A stretch of 64,000 nt of DNA from DATBAT01 sp963824805. Its GTDB lineage: Bacteria; Acidobacteriota; Terriglobia; Terriglobales; Acidobacteriaceae. Both the position numbers and the translations under genes were made by a program. The DNA lies in NCBI GenBank assembly GCA_963824805.1, contig CAWGQZ010000019.1, forward strand, positions 7,602 through 71,601, written 5' to 3'. Numbering within the stretch: the first letter of the stretch is position 1; every line of letters starts with the position of its first letter. The notes beneath the pieces were generated by a model that had not been told where the DNA came from, searched no databases, and worked only from the letters and a program-made list of their open reading frames with translations. This document shows, piece after piece, positions 25,474 through 34,458 of this stretch.

Positions 25474-25989
25474 TTATTTCTTTAGGATCGGATTGTAGCC
25501 ATCCGCGACCAGTTTGGCACGCACGGCTTCGGCGTCCTTGATATCGTTGAAAGGTCCAACCTGCACATGGAACAGTTTGTCGCCCGTGCTTGCGGCGACG
25601 GCCGGATAGCCTTTTTTCTTCAGGGCATCCACCAGCGCCTCGGCGTCTTCCTGTTTGCTTACAGCCGCCACTTGGACAGAATATCCCGTGGCTGAACTGC
25701 TCAGATCGCCTTCCGAAGCCGGGCTGTCGCTAACCGGCGTGGGCGTCGGGCTTACCGTAGCTTTCGAGTCCGCGGTCTGTGGCGCTGTCATGTTTGATTT
25801 CGCAGCCGATGGGCGGACGCCTCCTGACAAGGCCGCAGCCGATGGGGTGGCGTTGGGGGGAACCACATAGCTCTTGCCAAGCTTGAAACCAAGGGCAAAA
25901 AAGACCGCGCACAGGGCCACCAGGCCAAAGAAAATGCCGACCATCTTGCCGGTGCCCAGCGTAATTTCGGTGTCGTCGGAACGCGCCAT
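25474..25989 (-). CDS. SPOR domain membrane protein
   Basis: 171 aa. A short cytosolic N-terminus precedes one membrane helix (MVGIFFGLVALCAVFFALGF), then a Ser/Thr/Pro-rich linker and a C-terminal SPOR domain (about 97-171: GYSVQVAAVSKQEDAEALVD, LFHVQVGPFNDIKDAEAVRA). SPOR domains bind glycans stripped of stem peptides at the division septum. The topology fits a bitopic cell-division-associated protein. Confidence 0.87.
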   Translation of the reverse strand: MARSDDTEITLGTGKMVGIFFGLVALCAVFFALGFKLGKSYVVPPNATPSAAALSGGVRPSAAKSNMTAPQTADSKATVSPTPTPVSDSPASEGDLSSSATGYSVQVAAVSKQEDAEALVDALKKKGYPAVAASTGDKLFHVQVGPFNDIKDAEAVRAKLVADGYNPILKK

Positions 25990-26030
25990 AGGAATTACAA
26001 GCTTACCCTGCCTGCCGCCTTAGCAAGAGT

Positions 26031-26816
26031 TCAGCTCTTGGTTCCTGTATCAGGTGCCTTGGCGAGAATGTTCCTCAGGCCGGCGAATACGTCCACCGGG
26101 ACCGGGAAGACCACCGTCGTATTCTTCTCCACTCCGATCTCAGTCAAGGTTTGTAAATAGCGTAGCTGCACGCTGACTGGCTCGGTTGCCAGCAGGTGTG
26201 CGGCGTCCACCAGTCGTTGAGCGGCGGAGAATTCGCCCTCCGCGTGGATGATCTTGGAACGCTTCTCGCGTTCCGCCTCGGCTTGTTTTGCCATGGCGCG
26301 CAGCATCGATTCCGGCATATCGACCTGCTTTACCTCCACGTTTGCTACTTTCACTCCCCAGGGGGCGGTATGGGTATCAAGAATGCTCTGCAAGCGGAGA
26401 TTGATCTTTTCGCGATGGGCCAGCAATTCGTCAAGCTCCTGCTCACCGAGCACAGAACGTAAGGTGGTTTGCGCAAATTGCGAAGTCTGGTAGGCGTAGT
26501 TCGAAACCTCAACCACTGCTTTATTTGGATCCACGACCCGCAGGAAAATGACGGCGTTTACTTTGAGCGTCACGTTGTCACGGGTGATGATGTCCTGCGG
26601 CGGCACCTCAAGCGCTTCTTGTCGTAGAGAGATCCGTACCATGCGGTCAACAGGAGCGAAAACCAGGATCACACCAGGACCCTTTGCCGCGCCAAGCAGT
26701 CGCCCCAGGCGGAAGATCACGCCACGCTCATACTCGGCCAGGATCTTGATGGAACTCAAAATGTATAGAAGTACGATAACTACCACGACGGTACCGAAGC
26801 CAAATTCAAAGGGCAT
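26031..26816 (-). CDS. Slipin (stomatin-like SPFH) membrane protein
   Basis: 261 aa with an N-terminal hydrophobic hairpin (GTVVVVIVLLYILSSIKI) and an SPFH domain (EYERGVIFRLGRLLG, DNVTLKVNAVIFLRVVDPNK). A coiled helix rich in AEAEREKRSKIIHAEGE follows. Slipins form membrane microdomain scaffolds. It is adjacent to the NfeD-type protease gene in the same direction, the classic slipin-NfeD (STOPP) pair, where the protease is thought to cleave the slipin C-terminus. Confidence 0.94.
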   Translation of the reverse strand: MPFEFGFGTVVVVIVLLYILSSIKILAEYERGVIFRLGRLLGAAKGPGVILVFAPVDRMVRISLRQEALEVPPQDIITRDNVTLKVNAVIFLRVVDPNKAVVEVSNYAYQTSQFAQTTLRSVLGEQELDELLAHREKINLRLQSILDTHTAPWGVKVANVEVKQVDMPESMLRAMAKQAEAEREKRSKIIHAEGEFSAAQRLVDAAHLLATEPVSVQLRYLQTLTEIGVEKNTTVVFPVPVDVFAGLRNILAKAPDTGTKS

Positions 26817-26874
26817 GCCTACCTCCAGAATGCTTTCGAGCGAGCGGAAGACGCTGCGGCGGATTGTATCTCAA

Positions 26875-28203
26875 TCAGTCACCGGTTGTTCTGCTTAAAG
26901 CCGGAACCGGCGCGGATTCTGTCACGGGATCGACCTCGACTTCCAGATCGTGCACACTCTTCACCACTACGCGCTTGCCCGCTGAAACGCGCTGGCGGGC
27001 GCGCGCGTCCCAGATCTCCCCATGCACGAACACTTTGCCGCATGGATCGAGGTCGGTCTGAGCTAGGCCGACTTCGCCAATCATTCCCTGAGGACCGGTA
27101 GTAACTTTATTAGCTCGTGCCTTCAAAGCAATCGTCATTAAAAATACGGTAATTGCTCCCAACGGCAGGCTAACCGCCAGTGCGGTCCAGAAACGGACTC
27201 TCATCTCCGGGATCGGTCCATCCACCAGCAGCAGACCACCCACAGTCAATGTGACGATGCCACCAATTCCCAGAACTCCGTGGGAAGCGAACTTAGCCTC
27301 CAGCGCGAACAGTACAAATGCCGCCAGAATCATGACCACGGCAGCGAAGCGGGTCGGCAAAATGTTCAATGCAAAGATGGCGAGCAGGATAAACACTACG
27401 CCGACCGTTCCGGGAACGACGGCGCCGGGATGATTGAATTCGGCGTAGAGCGCGAGCACTCCGATCGCCAGCAGGATGAAGGCAACGTTCGGGTCCATGA
27501 GATATCCGAGAATTCGCTGCTTCAGTGTCATCTCATAATTCCGTATCACCTGTCCTGCCAGGTTGAGCGTGGCCGTCTCTCCATTGAACCGCTTGATGGT
27601 CTTGCCTTGTAGCTGTCGGAATATGTCCTGCTCGTTGGGTGCGACGTAATCAATCAGTTTATGCGACAGGGCTTCGCCATCGGTAAAAGATTTCGACTGA
27701 CGTACCGCCGTTTCCGCCACTTCAACATTTCGCCCGCGCTTTGCCACCACGGAGCGCATCAGCGCAGCAGTATCGTTCTCGATCTTCTCCTTCATCACGT
27801 CGTCCATCTTGCTGCCGCCGATGGTCACCGGATGGGCCGCACCGGTATTGGTGCCGGGAGCCATGGCGGCTACGTCCGCACTTTCCAGGATAAAAAATCC
27901 CGCAGAAGCCGCACGGCTGCCGCTAGGAGTGACATAAATGATCACTGGGATGGGCGATGCCACGATCTTTTCGATAATGCTACGCGTGGAGTCGAGCAAT
28001 CCTCCGGGTGTGTTTAGCTCAATAAGAACTGCCTGGTCTTTGTTGCGTTGCGCCTCCACCAATGCGCGCCCAATGTATTCGTCGGTGATGGGCTGGATGG
28101 TGTCGTTGACGACAATCTTCAGAACTTCTGCGGAAGAGGAGAGTGAGAACAGCAGTAACCAGCCGGCCAACGCGAACCTTCGCCAGGAACGAAGCAGCTT
28201 CAT
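26875..28203 (-). CDS. NfeD-type membrane-bound ClpP-class serine protease
   Basis: 442 aa. A signal peptide (WLLLFSLSSSAEV) is followed by a ClpP-like domain with GGLLDSTRSI and the nucleophile region PSGSRAASAGFFIL (catalytic Ser inferred in AASAG). Several membrane helices come next (FILLAIGVLALYAEF, GVVFILLAIFALNIL, GIGGIVTLTVGGLLLVDG). The C-terminal NfeD OB-fold domain includes GEIWDARARQRVSAGKRVVV. It is full-length and lies just upstream of the slipin gene in the same operon. Confidence 0.94.
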   Translation of the reverse strand: MKLLRSWRRFALAGWLLLFSLSSSAEVLKIVVNDTIQPITDEYIGRALVEAQRNKDQAVLIELNTPGGLLDSTRSIIEKIVASPIPVIIYVTPSGSRAASAGFFILESADVAAMAPGTNTGAAHPVTIGGSKMDDVMKEKIENDTAALMRSVVAKRGRNVEVAETAVRQSKSFTDGEALSHKLIDYVAPNEQDIFRQLQGKTIKRFNGETATLNLAGQVIRNYEMTLKQRILGYLMDPNVAFILLAIGVLALYAEFNHPGAVVPGTVGVVFILLAIFALNILPTRFAAVVMILAAFVLFALEAKFASHGVLGIGGIVTLTVGGLLLVDGPIPEMRVRFWTALAVSLPLGAITVFLMTIALKARANKVTTGPQGMIGEVGLAQTDLDPCGKVFVHGEIWDARARQRVSAGKRVVVKSVHDLEVEVDPVTESAPVPALSRTTGD

Positions 28204-28249
28204 AGACGCCTCGGCCTATTGTCGCTCAAAACCAGGTCCAGCACTAACT

Positions 28250-29557
28250 TCAGCCCGCTTGGCGCACTTTTTCCTCGGGCTGTTCCGCTTCCGGCCAGCC
28301 CGGCAAAGTGGAATTCCCGGTAATCAGCCGGGCTCCACGTTCAAAGGTGAAATAAGACCAGGCCCACTGGATCAGTACGATCAACCGGTTGCGAAACCCG
28401 ATCAGGAAGAAAATGTGAATGAACAACCAGGACAACCAGGCGAAGAATCCTGAAATGTGGACCTTGCCAAACTCAGCGACGGCGGCCGATCTTCCGATCG
28501 TCGCTAGGCTGCCTTTATCCAGATACCGAAAGTTTTTTCGCGGTTTGCGCTCAAGGTCGCGGCCGATGTTGTGGGCCACTGCTTTTCCTTGCTGCATGGC
28601 CGCAGGGGCAACTCCCGGTACGATTTTGCCTTTGTCATCCTTGAGTGAGGCCAGGTCACCGATGGCGAAGACTTCCGGATGTCCGGGAACACTCAGATCG
28701 AGGTTTACCAACACCCGCCCCGCGCGATCGGTTGGCGCCCCGAGCTTCTTGCCCAGCGGGGAAGCTGCCACTCCCGCCGCCCACAATGTCACGGCCGAGG
28801 GGACGCGAGTCTTACCGACGTACACAGCGCCCGGCTCCATACCGGTAACTAAGGCGGACGTCTGTACCTCGACACCTAGTTTCTGCAGTTGGCGCACCGC
28901 GCTGTCTGACATGTCTGGGGAATAAACTGGAAGAATGCGCGGGCCCCCTTCGAGCAGAAGGATGCGCGCACACTTGGGATCGATCGAATGGAATTCCTCG
29001 GACAGCACTTTGCGGGCGATTTCGGCCAGCGTCCCCGCCAGCTCGACTCCGGTCGGTCCGCCGCCCACCACTACAAAATTGAGCGGAGCGTGCTGTTTTC
29101 CACGCGCTGCTTCGTTTTCCGCCAACTCAAACGCCAAAAGGACTCGGCGACGAATCTCCAGAGCGTCTTCCACAGTCTTCAGTCCGGGAGCAAGAGGCTC
29201 CCACTCATCATGGCCGAAGTAAGCATGCGAGCCCCCAGTCGCTACTATGAGATAGTCATAAGGCACGTCAAGATCAGGCAGCTTCACCACGCGTCGTTGC
29301 AGATCAAAGTCTTGTACCTCGCCCAGTAGGACCTGGACGTGGGGATGTCCTCGCAATATCCAACGAATAGGCGCGGCAATCTCCCCGGGCGACAATCCGG
29401 CCGTCGCCACCTGATAAAGCAGGGGTTGGAAGGTGTGATGGTTCTTGCGGTCGATGAGCGTTATGCTCACCGGGTAGCGGCTGAGGGTGCGAACCGCCAG
29501 AAGGCCGGCAAACCCGCCGCCGATGACCACAACGTGCGGCTTCCTATCGGTCGTCAT
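28250..29557 (-). CDS. ndh: Type II NADH:quinone dehydrogenase
   Basis: Non-proton-pumping NADH oxidation at the membrane. The 435 aa have the FAD site VIGGGFAGLLAVRTL, the NAD site VVVGGGPTGVELAGTLAE, and VFAIGDLASL near the C-terminal FAD loop. The C-terminal part has a hydrophobic amphipathic region (GFFAWLSWLFIHIFFLIGFR), which anchors NDH-2 to the membrane and binds quinone. Single gene; 211 bp of non-coding DNA separates it from the divergent two-component system. Confidence 0.93.
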   Translation of the reverse strand: MTTDRKPHVVVIGGGFAGLLAVRTLSRYPVSITLIDRKNHHTFQPLLYQVATAGLSPGEIAAPIRWILRGHPHVQVLLGEVQDFDLQRRVVKLPDLDVPYDYLIVATGGSHAYFGHDEWEPLAPGLKTVEDALEIRRRVLLAFELAENEAARGKQHAPLNFVVVGGGPTGVELAGTLAEIARKVLSEEFHSIDPKCARILLLEGGPRILPVYSPDMSDSAVRQLQKLGVEVQTSALVTGMEPGAVYVGKTRVPSAVTLWAAGVAASPLGKKLGAPTDRAGRVLVNLDLSVPGHPEVFAIGDLASLKDDKGKIVPGVAPAAMQQGKAVAHNIGRDLERKPRKNFRYLDKGSLATIGRSAAVAEFGKVHISGFFAWLSWLFIHIFFLIGFRNRLIVLIQWAWSYFTFERGARLITGNSTLPGWPEAEQPEEKVRQAG

Positions 29558-29767
29558 AATTGTTCACCTTGAATAGATTATCTTTGGCTGCTCCAGGTCG
29601 TAACTTTTTTGGACAATGTAGAGCGGACACTTTGTCCCCTCTCGCGCTCCGGAACCGCCGCATAAAGGCCTGGGTGATTTGGCGTTATGCTACTTCCCGG
29701 CGGGCCAGAGTATCCGCCCTAGGTCAGAAGATCCTAGAAATTGCGCTAGGCGCGCTAAAATCCACAT

Positions 29768-30673
29768 ATGCAGATAGCTAGCCGTCGAAACGCGAAGATT
29801 TTCTTCCTTTCGTTCGGCGTAATCCTGGCTGCCGTGGCCGTCTCTGTAGGCTTTGGCTGGATCATCCTTAACTGGCGCCAGGACCTGAAGGTCGTCTTTG
29901 GAATCATCTTCTTCGGGGCGATCACCACTGGACTCATCCTCAACACCAGCTTCCTGGTGCGGGAGATTCGTCGCAACGAACAGCACGACAGCTTCATCAA
30001 CGCCGTTACCCACGAACTAAAGACGCCGATCGCATCCATCCGCCTCTACCTGCAGACCTTGCAGCGCCACGACGTGGATGAGGCCAAACGGCGCGAGTTT
30101 TACCAATCCATGCTGGAAGACACTAACCGACTGTTAGGCACAGTGGAACAAGTTCTCAAGGCTGGTGAGGCTGGGCACAAGGGCAGAACGCGCCAAGTGC
30201 CATTGGATTTCGGGAAGCTGGTGCGAGAGTGCGTCGAGGTCACTCGCGCGCGTTATCAGTTGAAGACAGATCTTGTCCGCTTTGAACAACGTGCGGACAA
30301 CGGATTCCGTCCGGTAGTGAAGGGTGACGCCGAAGAACTCCGGACCGCCGTTTCCAACCTTCTCGACAACGCGGTGAAATATTCAACTAAGGGAGTAGAT
30401 ATTCTGGTCCGGCTCGAGACGCCTGATGAGAGGCATGTCACGCTGAGTGTGCAGGACCATGGTGTCGGTATTCCTGCCCAAGAACTCAAGCGTGTTTTCC
30501 GCCGCTTCTATCGTGTACCAAGCCGTGCTCTGACCAGCGTGAAGGGAACCGGCCTCGGCTTGTTCATCGTTCGTTCCATAGCGGGTAAACACGGTGGTCG
30601 CGTCTTCGCACAGAGCGAGGGGGAGGGCCGGGGAACGACCGTCTTTCTCGAACTTCCCAGGAGCGTGGCGTGA
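29768..30673 (+). CDS. Sensor histidine kinase with two membrane helices
   Basis: 301 aa. Two helices (FFLSFGVILAAVAVSVGFG and VVFGIIFFGAITTGLIL) are joined by a very short loop, so there is almost no periplasmic domain. The HisKA domain has His82 in NAVTHELKTPIASIRLYLQ. The HATPase has DNAVKY, DHGVGIP and GTGLGLFIVRSIAGKHGG. The stop overlaps the GTG of the following response regulator (GTGA), so the two genes are coupled. The signal may be intramembrane (inference). Confidence 0.93.
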   Translation: MQIASRRNAKIFFLSFGVILAAVAVSVGFGWIILNWRQDLKVVFGIIFFGAITTGLILNTSFLVREIRRNEQHDSFINAVTHELKTPIASIRLYLQTLQRHDVDEAKRREFYQSMLEDTNRLLGTVEQVLKAGEAGHKGRTRQVPLDFGKLVRECVEVTRARYQLKTDLVRFEQRADNGFRPVVKGDAEELRTAVSNLLDNAVKYSTKGVDILVRLETPDERHVTLSVQDHGVGIPAQELKRVFRRFYRVPSRALTSVKGTGLGLFIVRSIAGKHGGRVFAQSEGEGRGTTVFLELPRSVA

Positions 30674-31401
30674 GTCGCGTGTTGATTGTCGAAGACGAAA
30701 CCCACTTGGCTACGGGACTGTGCTTTAACCTCGAAGCCGAAGGACACGAGGTCAAGATCGCCAGCGACGGCGAGGCGGCCATTGACCTGTTGCTGACCAA
30801 AAACGAGCCATTCGACGCTATCGTCCTCGACGTAATGTTGCCGGGGAAAGACGGCTTCGCAGTCGCATCGGAATTGCGGGAGAACAAAAATTTCACCCCG
30901 GTGCTGATGTTGACCGCCCGTGGCCGGGCGGAAGATGTCCTCAACGGCTTCGCATCGGGTGCCGACGACTACCTTCCGAAGCCATTTGAGCTGCCGATCC
31001 TGCTGGCACGGCTTCAGGGCCTGCTGCGGCGCAGCCAATGGTTGCAACAAGCAATCTCTCCCAACGTGGTGCCGAGCGAGCCTGAGAGCGACATATTTTC
31101 TTTTAATGGACGCACCATTGACTTCGGCAAACTGGAATTGAGGGTTAACGGAAACATCACTCACCTTACCGCCATGGAAGCGCAGCTCTTGCGATATCTG
31201 ATTCGCAACCGCGGACGCGTGATTTCGCGCAAACAGATTCTCGAAGAAGTTTGGGACCTGCAGGAGGACACCGACACTCGTGCCATCGACAATTTCATCG
31301 TGCGATTGCGCCGCTATATCGAGGACGATCCATCGTCGCCCGTCTATCTTCTGACCGCTCGTGGTGTGGGTTACCGTTTCGAATCTGAGCCTGCGAAATA
31401 G
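30670..31401 (+). CDS. OmpR/PhoB-family response regulator
   Basis: 243 aa, GTG start overlapping the kinase stop by 4 bases. The receiver has the acidic pocket IVEDE, the phospho-acceptor Asp54 in IVLDVMLPGKDG and Lys in LPKPFE. A winged-helix DNA-binding domain follows (SRKQILEEVWDLQEDTDTRA, VYLLTARGVGYRFE). It is the cognate partner of the upstream kinase; targets are unknown. Confidence 0.95.
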   Translation: MSRVLIVEDETHLATGLCFNLEAEGHEVKIASDGEAAIDLLLTKNEPFDAIVLDVMLPGKDGFAVASELRENKNFTPVLMLTARGRAEDVLNGFASGADDYLPKPFELPILLARLQGLLRRSQWLQQAISPNVVPSEPESDIFSFNGRTIDFGKLELRVNGNITHLTAMEAQLLRYLIRNRGRVISRKQILEEVWDLQEDTDTRAIDNFIVRLRRYIEDDPSSPVYLLTARGVGYRFESEPAK

Positions 31402-31419
31402 GCTGCTACACTGAACCCC

Positions 31420-32373
31420 TTGACGCCCGATCTTCAAACTTTGATCAATCAGGTGCGGTCCGGAGACGTTCGCTCGTTGGCGCGCGCCATCAGTGTGGTT
31501 GAGAACCGTTCGGCCGCAATCACCCGAAATTCTCAAGGCCCTATTCCCGCACAGTGGCCGGGCGCGCATCATCGGATGACCGGCTCGCCCGGAGCAGGGA
31601 AGAGCACGTTGGTCGACGGCTTGGCCCGACACTATCGCAAGCAGGAACGGACGGTAGGAATTGTGGCTGTCGATCCCACCAGCCCTTATACCGGCGGGGC
31701 AATTCTCGGGGATCGTATTCGCATGCAGGAGCACTCCTCCGACGCGGGAATCTACATTCGCAGCATGGCCACTCGAGGATCGCTCGGGGGCTTAGCCCGC
31801 ACCACGGCGGACGTAGCCTCAGTAATGGATGCCAGCGGTCGCGATGTCGTGCTGATTGAGACTGTCGGCGTCGGCCAGGACGAGGTAGATATCGTGCGGC
31901 TGGCCGATATCACGGTCGTCATTCTGGTGCCGGGGATGGGCGACGACGTACAAAGCATCAAGGCAGGTATCATGGAAATCGCCGACATCTTTGTGATCAA
32001 CAAAAGCGATTACGACGGCGCCGAGCGGGTGGAGCGCGAGATTCGCGCCCTGCAATCACTGGCGATCCGCGGCGATCACTGGACGCCGCCTATCGTCAAA
32101 ACCGTGGCCAGCCAAGGGCAGGGAATTGGAGAGCTTGCCACGATAATCAGCCAGTACGAAACCTATTTGCTCAAAGAAAATTTGCTGTTCAAGCGCAACG
32201 TCCACAATTGGCAGGAGCGGATTATCGAGATGCTTCGCGACTCTCTCTTGCTCCGGGCCCGAACCCAGCTTCGGGCTGACGATCTGGAGCGCTACGCCAC
32301 CGAAGTCGCCGAGCACAAGCGCGATCCGTACAGCTTGGTGGAAGATTTGCTGGGCAACCTGGGAAAGAACTAA
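31420..32373 (+). CDS. meaB: MeaB/ArgK-type GTPase chaperone of methylmalonyl-CoA mutase
   Basis: 317 aa, TTG start 18 bp after the regulator stop. G3E-family GTPase that loads and protects adenosylcobalamin in methylmalonyl-CoA mutase. It has Walker A GSPGAGKST, VDPTSPYTGGAILGDRIRM, IETVGVGQDEVDI and NKSD. The segment just before Walker A (IPAQWPGAHHRM) looks wrong, while the neighbouring frame encodes LFPHSGRARIIG, the family sequence. An extra base near 31533 and a missing base near 31575 would compensate. The following gene is the epimerase of the same pathway; the mutase itself is not in the window. Confidence 0.92.
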   Translation: MTPDLQTLINQVRSGDVRSLARAISVVENRSAAITRNSQGPIPAQWPGAHHRMTGSPGAGKSTLVDGLARHYRKQERTVGIVAVDPTSPYTGGAILGDRIRMQEHSSDAGIYIRSMATRGSLGGLARTTADVASVMDASGRDVVLIETVGVGQDEVDIVRLADITVVILVPGMGDDVQSIKAGIMEIADIFVINKSDYDGAERVEREIRALQSLAIRGDHWTPPIVKTVASQGQGIGELATIISQYETYLLKENLLFKRNVHNWQERIIEMLRDSLLLRARTQLRADDLERYATEVAEHKRDPYSLVEDLLGNLGKN

Positions 32374-32375
32374 TC

Positions 32376-32769
32376 ATGGCCACGATCGATCATCTGGGAA
32401 TCGCGGTAAAGTCCCTGGCGTCCGCGAAAGGCATTCTACGAAAAATTGGGATTGCAGGTTTCTCCGGAAGAAGTTGTCGAAGGAGAACGCGTGCGTCTGG
32501 TGATGGTGCCGGTGGGAGAGAGCCGGCTTGAGCTCCTGGAGCCAACGTCCGACGATTCCGTTATCGCCAAATTTCTCGCAAAGCGTGGCGAGGGACTGCA
32601 CCATGTTTGCCTGCGGGTTCCCGATCTACCTGCGACCGTGGCGAAGCTTAAGCAGGACGGGGTGCGGCTTGTATCAAACGAAATAAAAATCGGCGCCGGG
32701 GGGCATCGCTACATTTTTGTTCATCCCAATAGCGCCGGAGGAGTACTTCTTGAACTGGTGCAGTCCTAA
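32376..32769 (+). CDS. mce: Methylmalonyl-CoA epimerase, single-base frameshift near the start
   Basis: Interconverts (2R)- and (2S)-methylmalonyl-CoA. The N-terminus MATIDHLGIAVKSLASAK is in one frame. AFYEKLGLQVSPEEVVEGE through GLHHVCLRVPDL and GHRYIFVHPNSAGG continues in the next frame to TAA 32769. One surplus G at 32430-32431 explains the break. The repaired product (about 130 aa) is of normal length with the VOC metal ligands His6, His in GLHH and a Glu near the end (LLELVQS). It starts 2 bp after meaB, matching its pathway role. Confidence 0.9.
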
Positions 32770-32854
32770 CATGCAAAAGTCATGGTGTGAGACCCGCACA
32801 GCTAGGTCTCCCTAGATCTCCGCCCAGACACAAGCTGCAACCTGAGAATCCCGA

Positions 32855-33521
32855 ATGCTTTTATTAGCCGTAGACACTTCAGGAAGAAACGGAAGCATCG
32901 CATTAGCCCGCTGCGTTGCCCCAGATCTCTGCAAAATTCTCGAGGTCGCCGCACTCGAGGGCGGCACATTCTCGGCCCAGCTGGTGCCTCAGATCGCATC
33001 TCTGCTTTTCCGCACCACGTCACCAAGGATGATCTGGATGCTTTCGTCGTGGTCTCAGGTCCAGGCTCTTTCACTGGGCTTCGCGTGGGCCTGGCGGCAA
33101 TCAAGGCTCTGGGCGAAATCCTGGCCAAACCGATTGTGCCGGTTTCGTTTCTTGACGTGGTGGCGATGGCCGGACAGGCCCAAACCAAGTGCTTGGCCGC
33201 TTTAGACGCCGGACGCCACCAGGTTTACGTCGGAGAATACGACGGACGCCGCATCGTCCGTGAACAACTCCTTACCATGGAAGAGTTCTTGAATTTCTCT
33301 AAAGGCTTTCCAGTGATCACGCCTGACGCGAATGTTGCCGCTCACACGCGTGAGCGCAGGGTTCGCGGTGCAAGAATCAGCTCGCCCACGAGCGGACGCG
33401 GTCGCACAGCTGGGCTGGCAAAAAATCCAAAGCGGGGCAAGTTGTCTCTCCCGAAGAATTGGACGCAAACTATTTGCGCCGTACCGATGCGGAATTATTT
33501 TCTCCTCCCAGGCGGGACTGA
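32855..33521 (+). CDS. tsaB: tRNA threonylcarbamoyladenosine protein TsaB, several frameshifts
   Basis: TsaB supports TsaD in making t6A in tRNA and is usually essential. The pieces are colinear but in different frames: MLLLAVDTSGRNGSIALA to GTFSAQLVPQIASLL; then VTKDDLDAFVVVSGPGSFTG (positions 33015 onward) to VITPDANVAA; then RPRADAVAQLGWQKIQSG; then VVSPEELDANYLRRTDAELF to TGA 33519-33521. Breaks fall near T4 at 33006-33009, near 33375 and at G4 33433-33436. Three indels in an essential gene of otherwise intact sequence point to sequencing error rather than decay. Confidence 0.85.
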
Positions 33522-33522
33522 A

Positions 33523-33963
33523 ATGCACGTTCGCCAGGCCACCGCTAATGATCTTCCGCAGATCATGGAATTGGAGCGAGATAGCCCCACTGCGGCACAC
33601 TGGTCTTCGGCACACTACGAAGCCATATTTGCAGCAGCGGAAGGCTCACGACTCCTGTTGGTAATCGAAGATCAAAGCGTGGCCGGACTTCTTATCGCTC
33701 AGGACGTCGCCGGAGAGTGGGAGATCCAGAATATTCTCGTCGCCAGGGCGCTTCAGGGACGCGGGCTCGCCTCCCAACTCCTGAGAACCTTTCTAGACAT
33801 GGTCTCGCAAAGCGGCACGAAATCGATTTTTCTTGAAGTCCGGAAGTCAAATCAAGCAGCGCGGGCATTTTACGAAAAATCGGGCTTCATCCAGACCGGA
33901 TACCGTTCGCGCTATTATCGTGACCCACTCGAGGACGCCGTTCTCTACAAATTACTGGTCTAA
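33523..33963 (+). CDS. rimI: Ribosomal-protein-alanine N-acetyltransferase RimI (GNAT)
   Basis: 146 aa, ATG one base after the repaired tsaB stop, a very common tsaB-rimI arrangement. GNAT acetyl-CoA fold: IQNILVARALQGRGLASQLL holds the pyrophosphate loop, and EVRKSNQAARAFYEKSGF is the C-terminal signature. It acetylates the N-terminus of ribosomal protein S18 in E. coli. In the uncorrected sequence this gene is read through from the middle of tsaB as a false fusion. Confidence 0.9.
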   Translation: MHVRQATANDLPQIMELERDSPTAAHWSSAHYEAIFAAAEGSRLLLVIEDQSVAGLLIAQDVAGEWEIQNILVARALQGRGLASQLLRTFLDMVSQSGTKSIFLEVRKSNQAARAFYEKSGFIQTGYRSRYYRDPLEDAVLYKLLV

Positions 33964-34076
33964 TCTTCCTATCCCGCTGTGCCCAATGGATTTCCGCTCT
34001 CGATGAATTCAGGGATTGAAGTGGCTTCGTGGCTATGGTAGGTTGCCCTTATAAATCGTATAGGGAGGTCAGCTGG

Positions 34077-34310
34077 ATGCTTGCTTCTAGAGACCAACTC
34101 TTGGCCAATCACGAGGAATTCCGCAAACTGGCTATGGAGCATACGCAGCACTCACAAAGACTCGATTCACTGGTCGAAAAGCGATTTCTCACGGACGACG
34201 AAAAACTCGAGGAAGTTCGACTCAAAAAGCTGAAATTGCGGCTCAAGGATCAGATGGAATCCATCGAGCGGCAATATCAGCGGCATCTTGAAACGAACCA
34301 AGTCGCTTAG
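34077..34310 (+). CDS. DUF465/YdcH-family small helical protein
   Basis: 77 aa from ATG 34077, chosen because AGGGAGG lies 9 bases ahead; an earlier in-frame ATG at 34029 has no such site. The protein is almost entirely charged alpha-helix (RDQLLANHEEFRKLAMEHTQ, DDEKLEEVRLKKLKLRLKDQ), a helical hairpin typical of the YdcH family. Function unknown. Confidence 0.88.
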   Translation: MLASRDQLLANHEEFRKLAMEHTQHSQRLDSLVEKRFLTDDEKLEEVRLKKLKLRLKDQMESIERQYQRHLETNQVA

Positions 34311-34374
34311 TTTTCCACCAAATTATCGTTGTAGCCTAGGTCGCGCCCTTCTTGTATGCGCGGGCAGTTTAGGA

Positions 34375-34402
34375 CCAAAATGCCGCGTCCTTGGCGTTTT
34401 GG
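34375..34402 (+). terminator. Possible terminator hairpin after the DUF465 gene
   Basis: A 10-bp stem with one G-U pair (34375-34384 with 34393-34402) and an 8-base loop; the A and T runs are inside the stem. It could terminate the DUF465 transcript before psd. Confidence 0.4.
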
Positions 34403-34458
34403 GTTTCAACGGCCCTCTTGTCTCTTCACTGCTCTATAATTCCTTTTAATAAACTCTC

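Noticed and set aside
30508..31734. 408-codon open frame on the minus strand
   Set aside because: Antisense to the overlapping kinase, regulator and meaB genes, all of which have clear family motifs; no domain in the antisense translation.
33049..33963. Apparent TsaB-RimI fusion protein
   Set aside because: The joining segment is out of frame relative to family sequence; the true tsaB stop (33519-33521) and rimI ATG (33523) are visible once indels are allowed.
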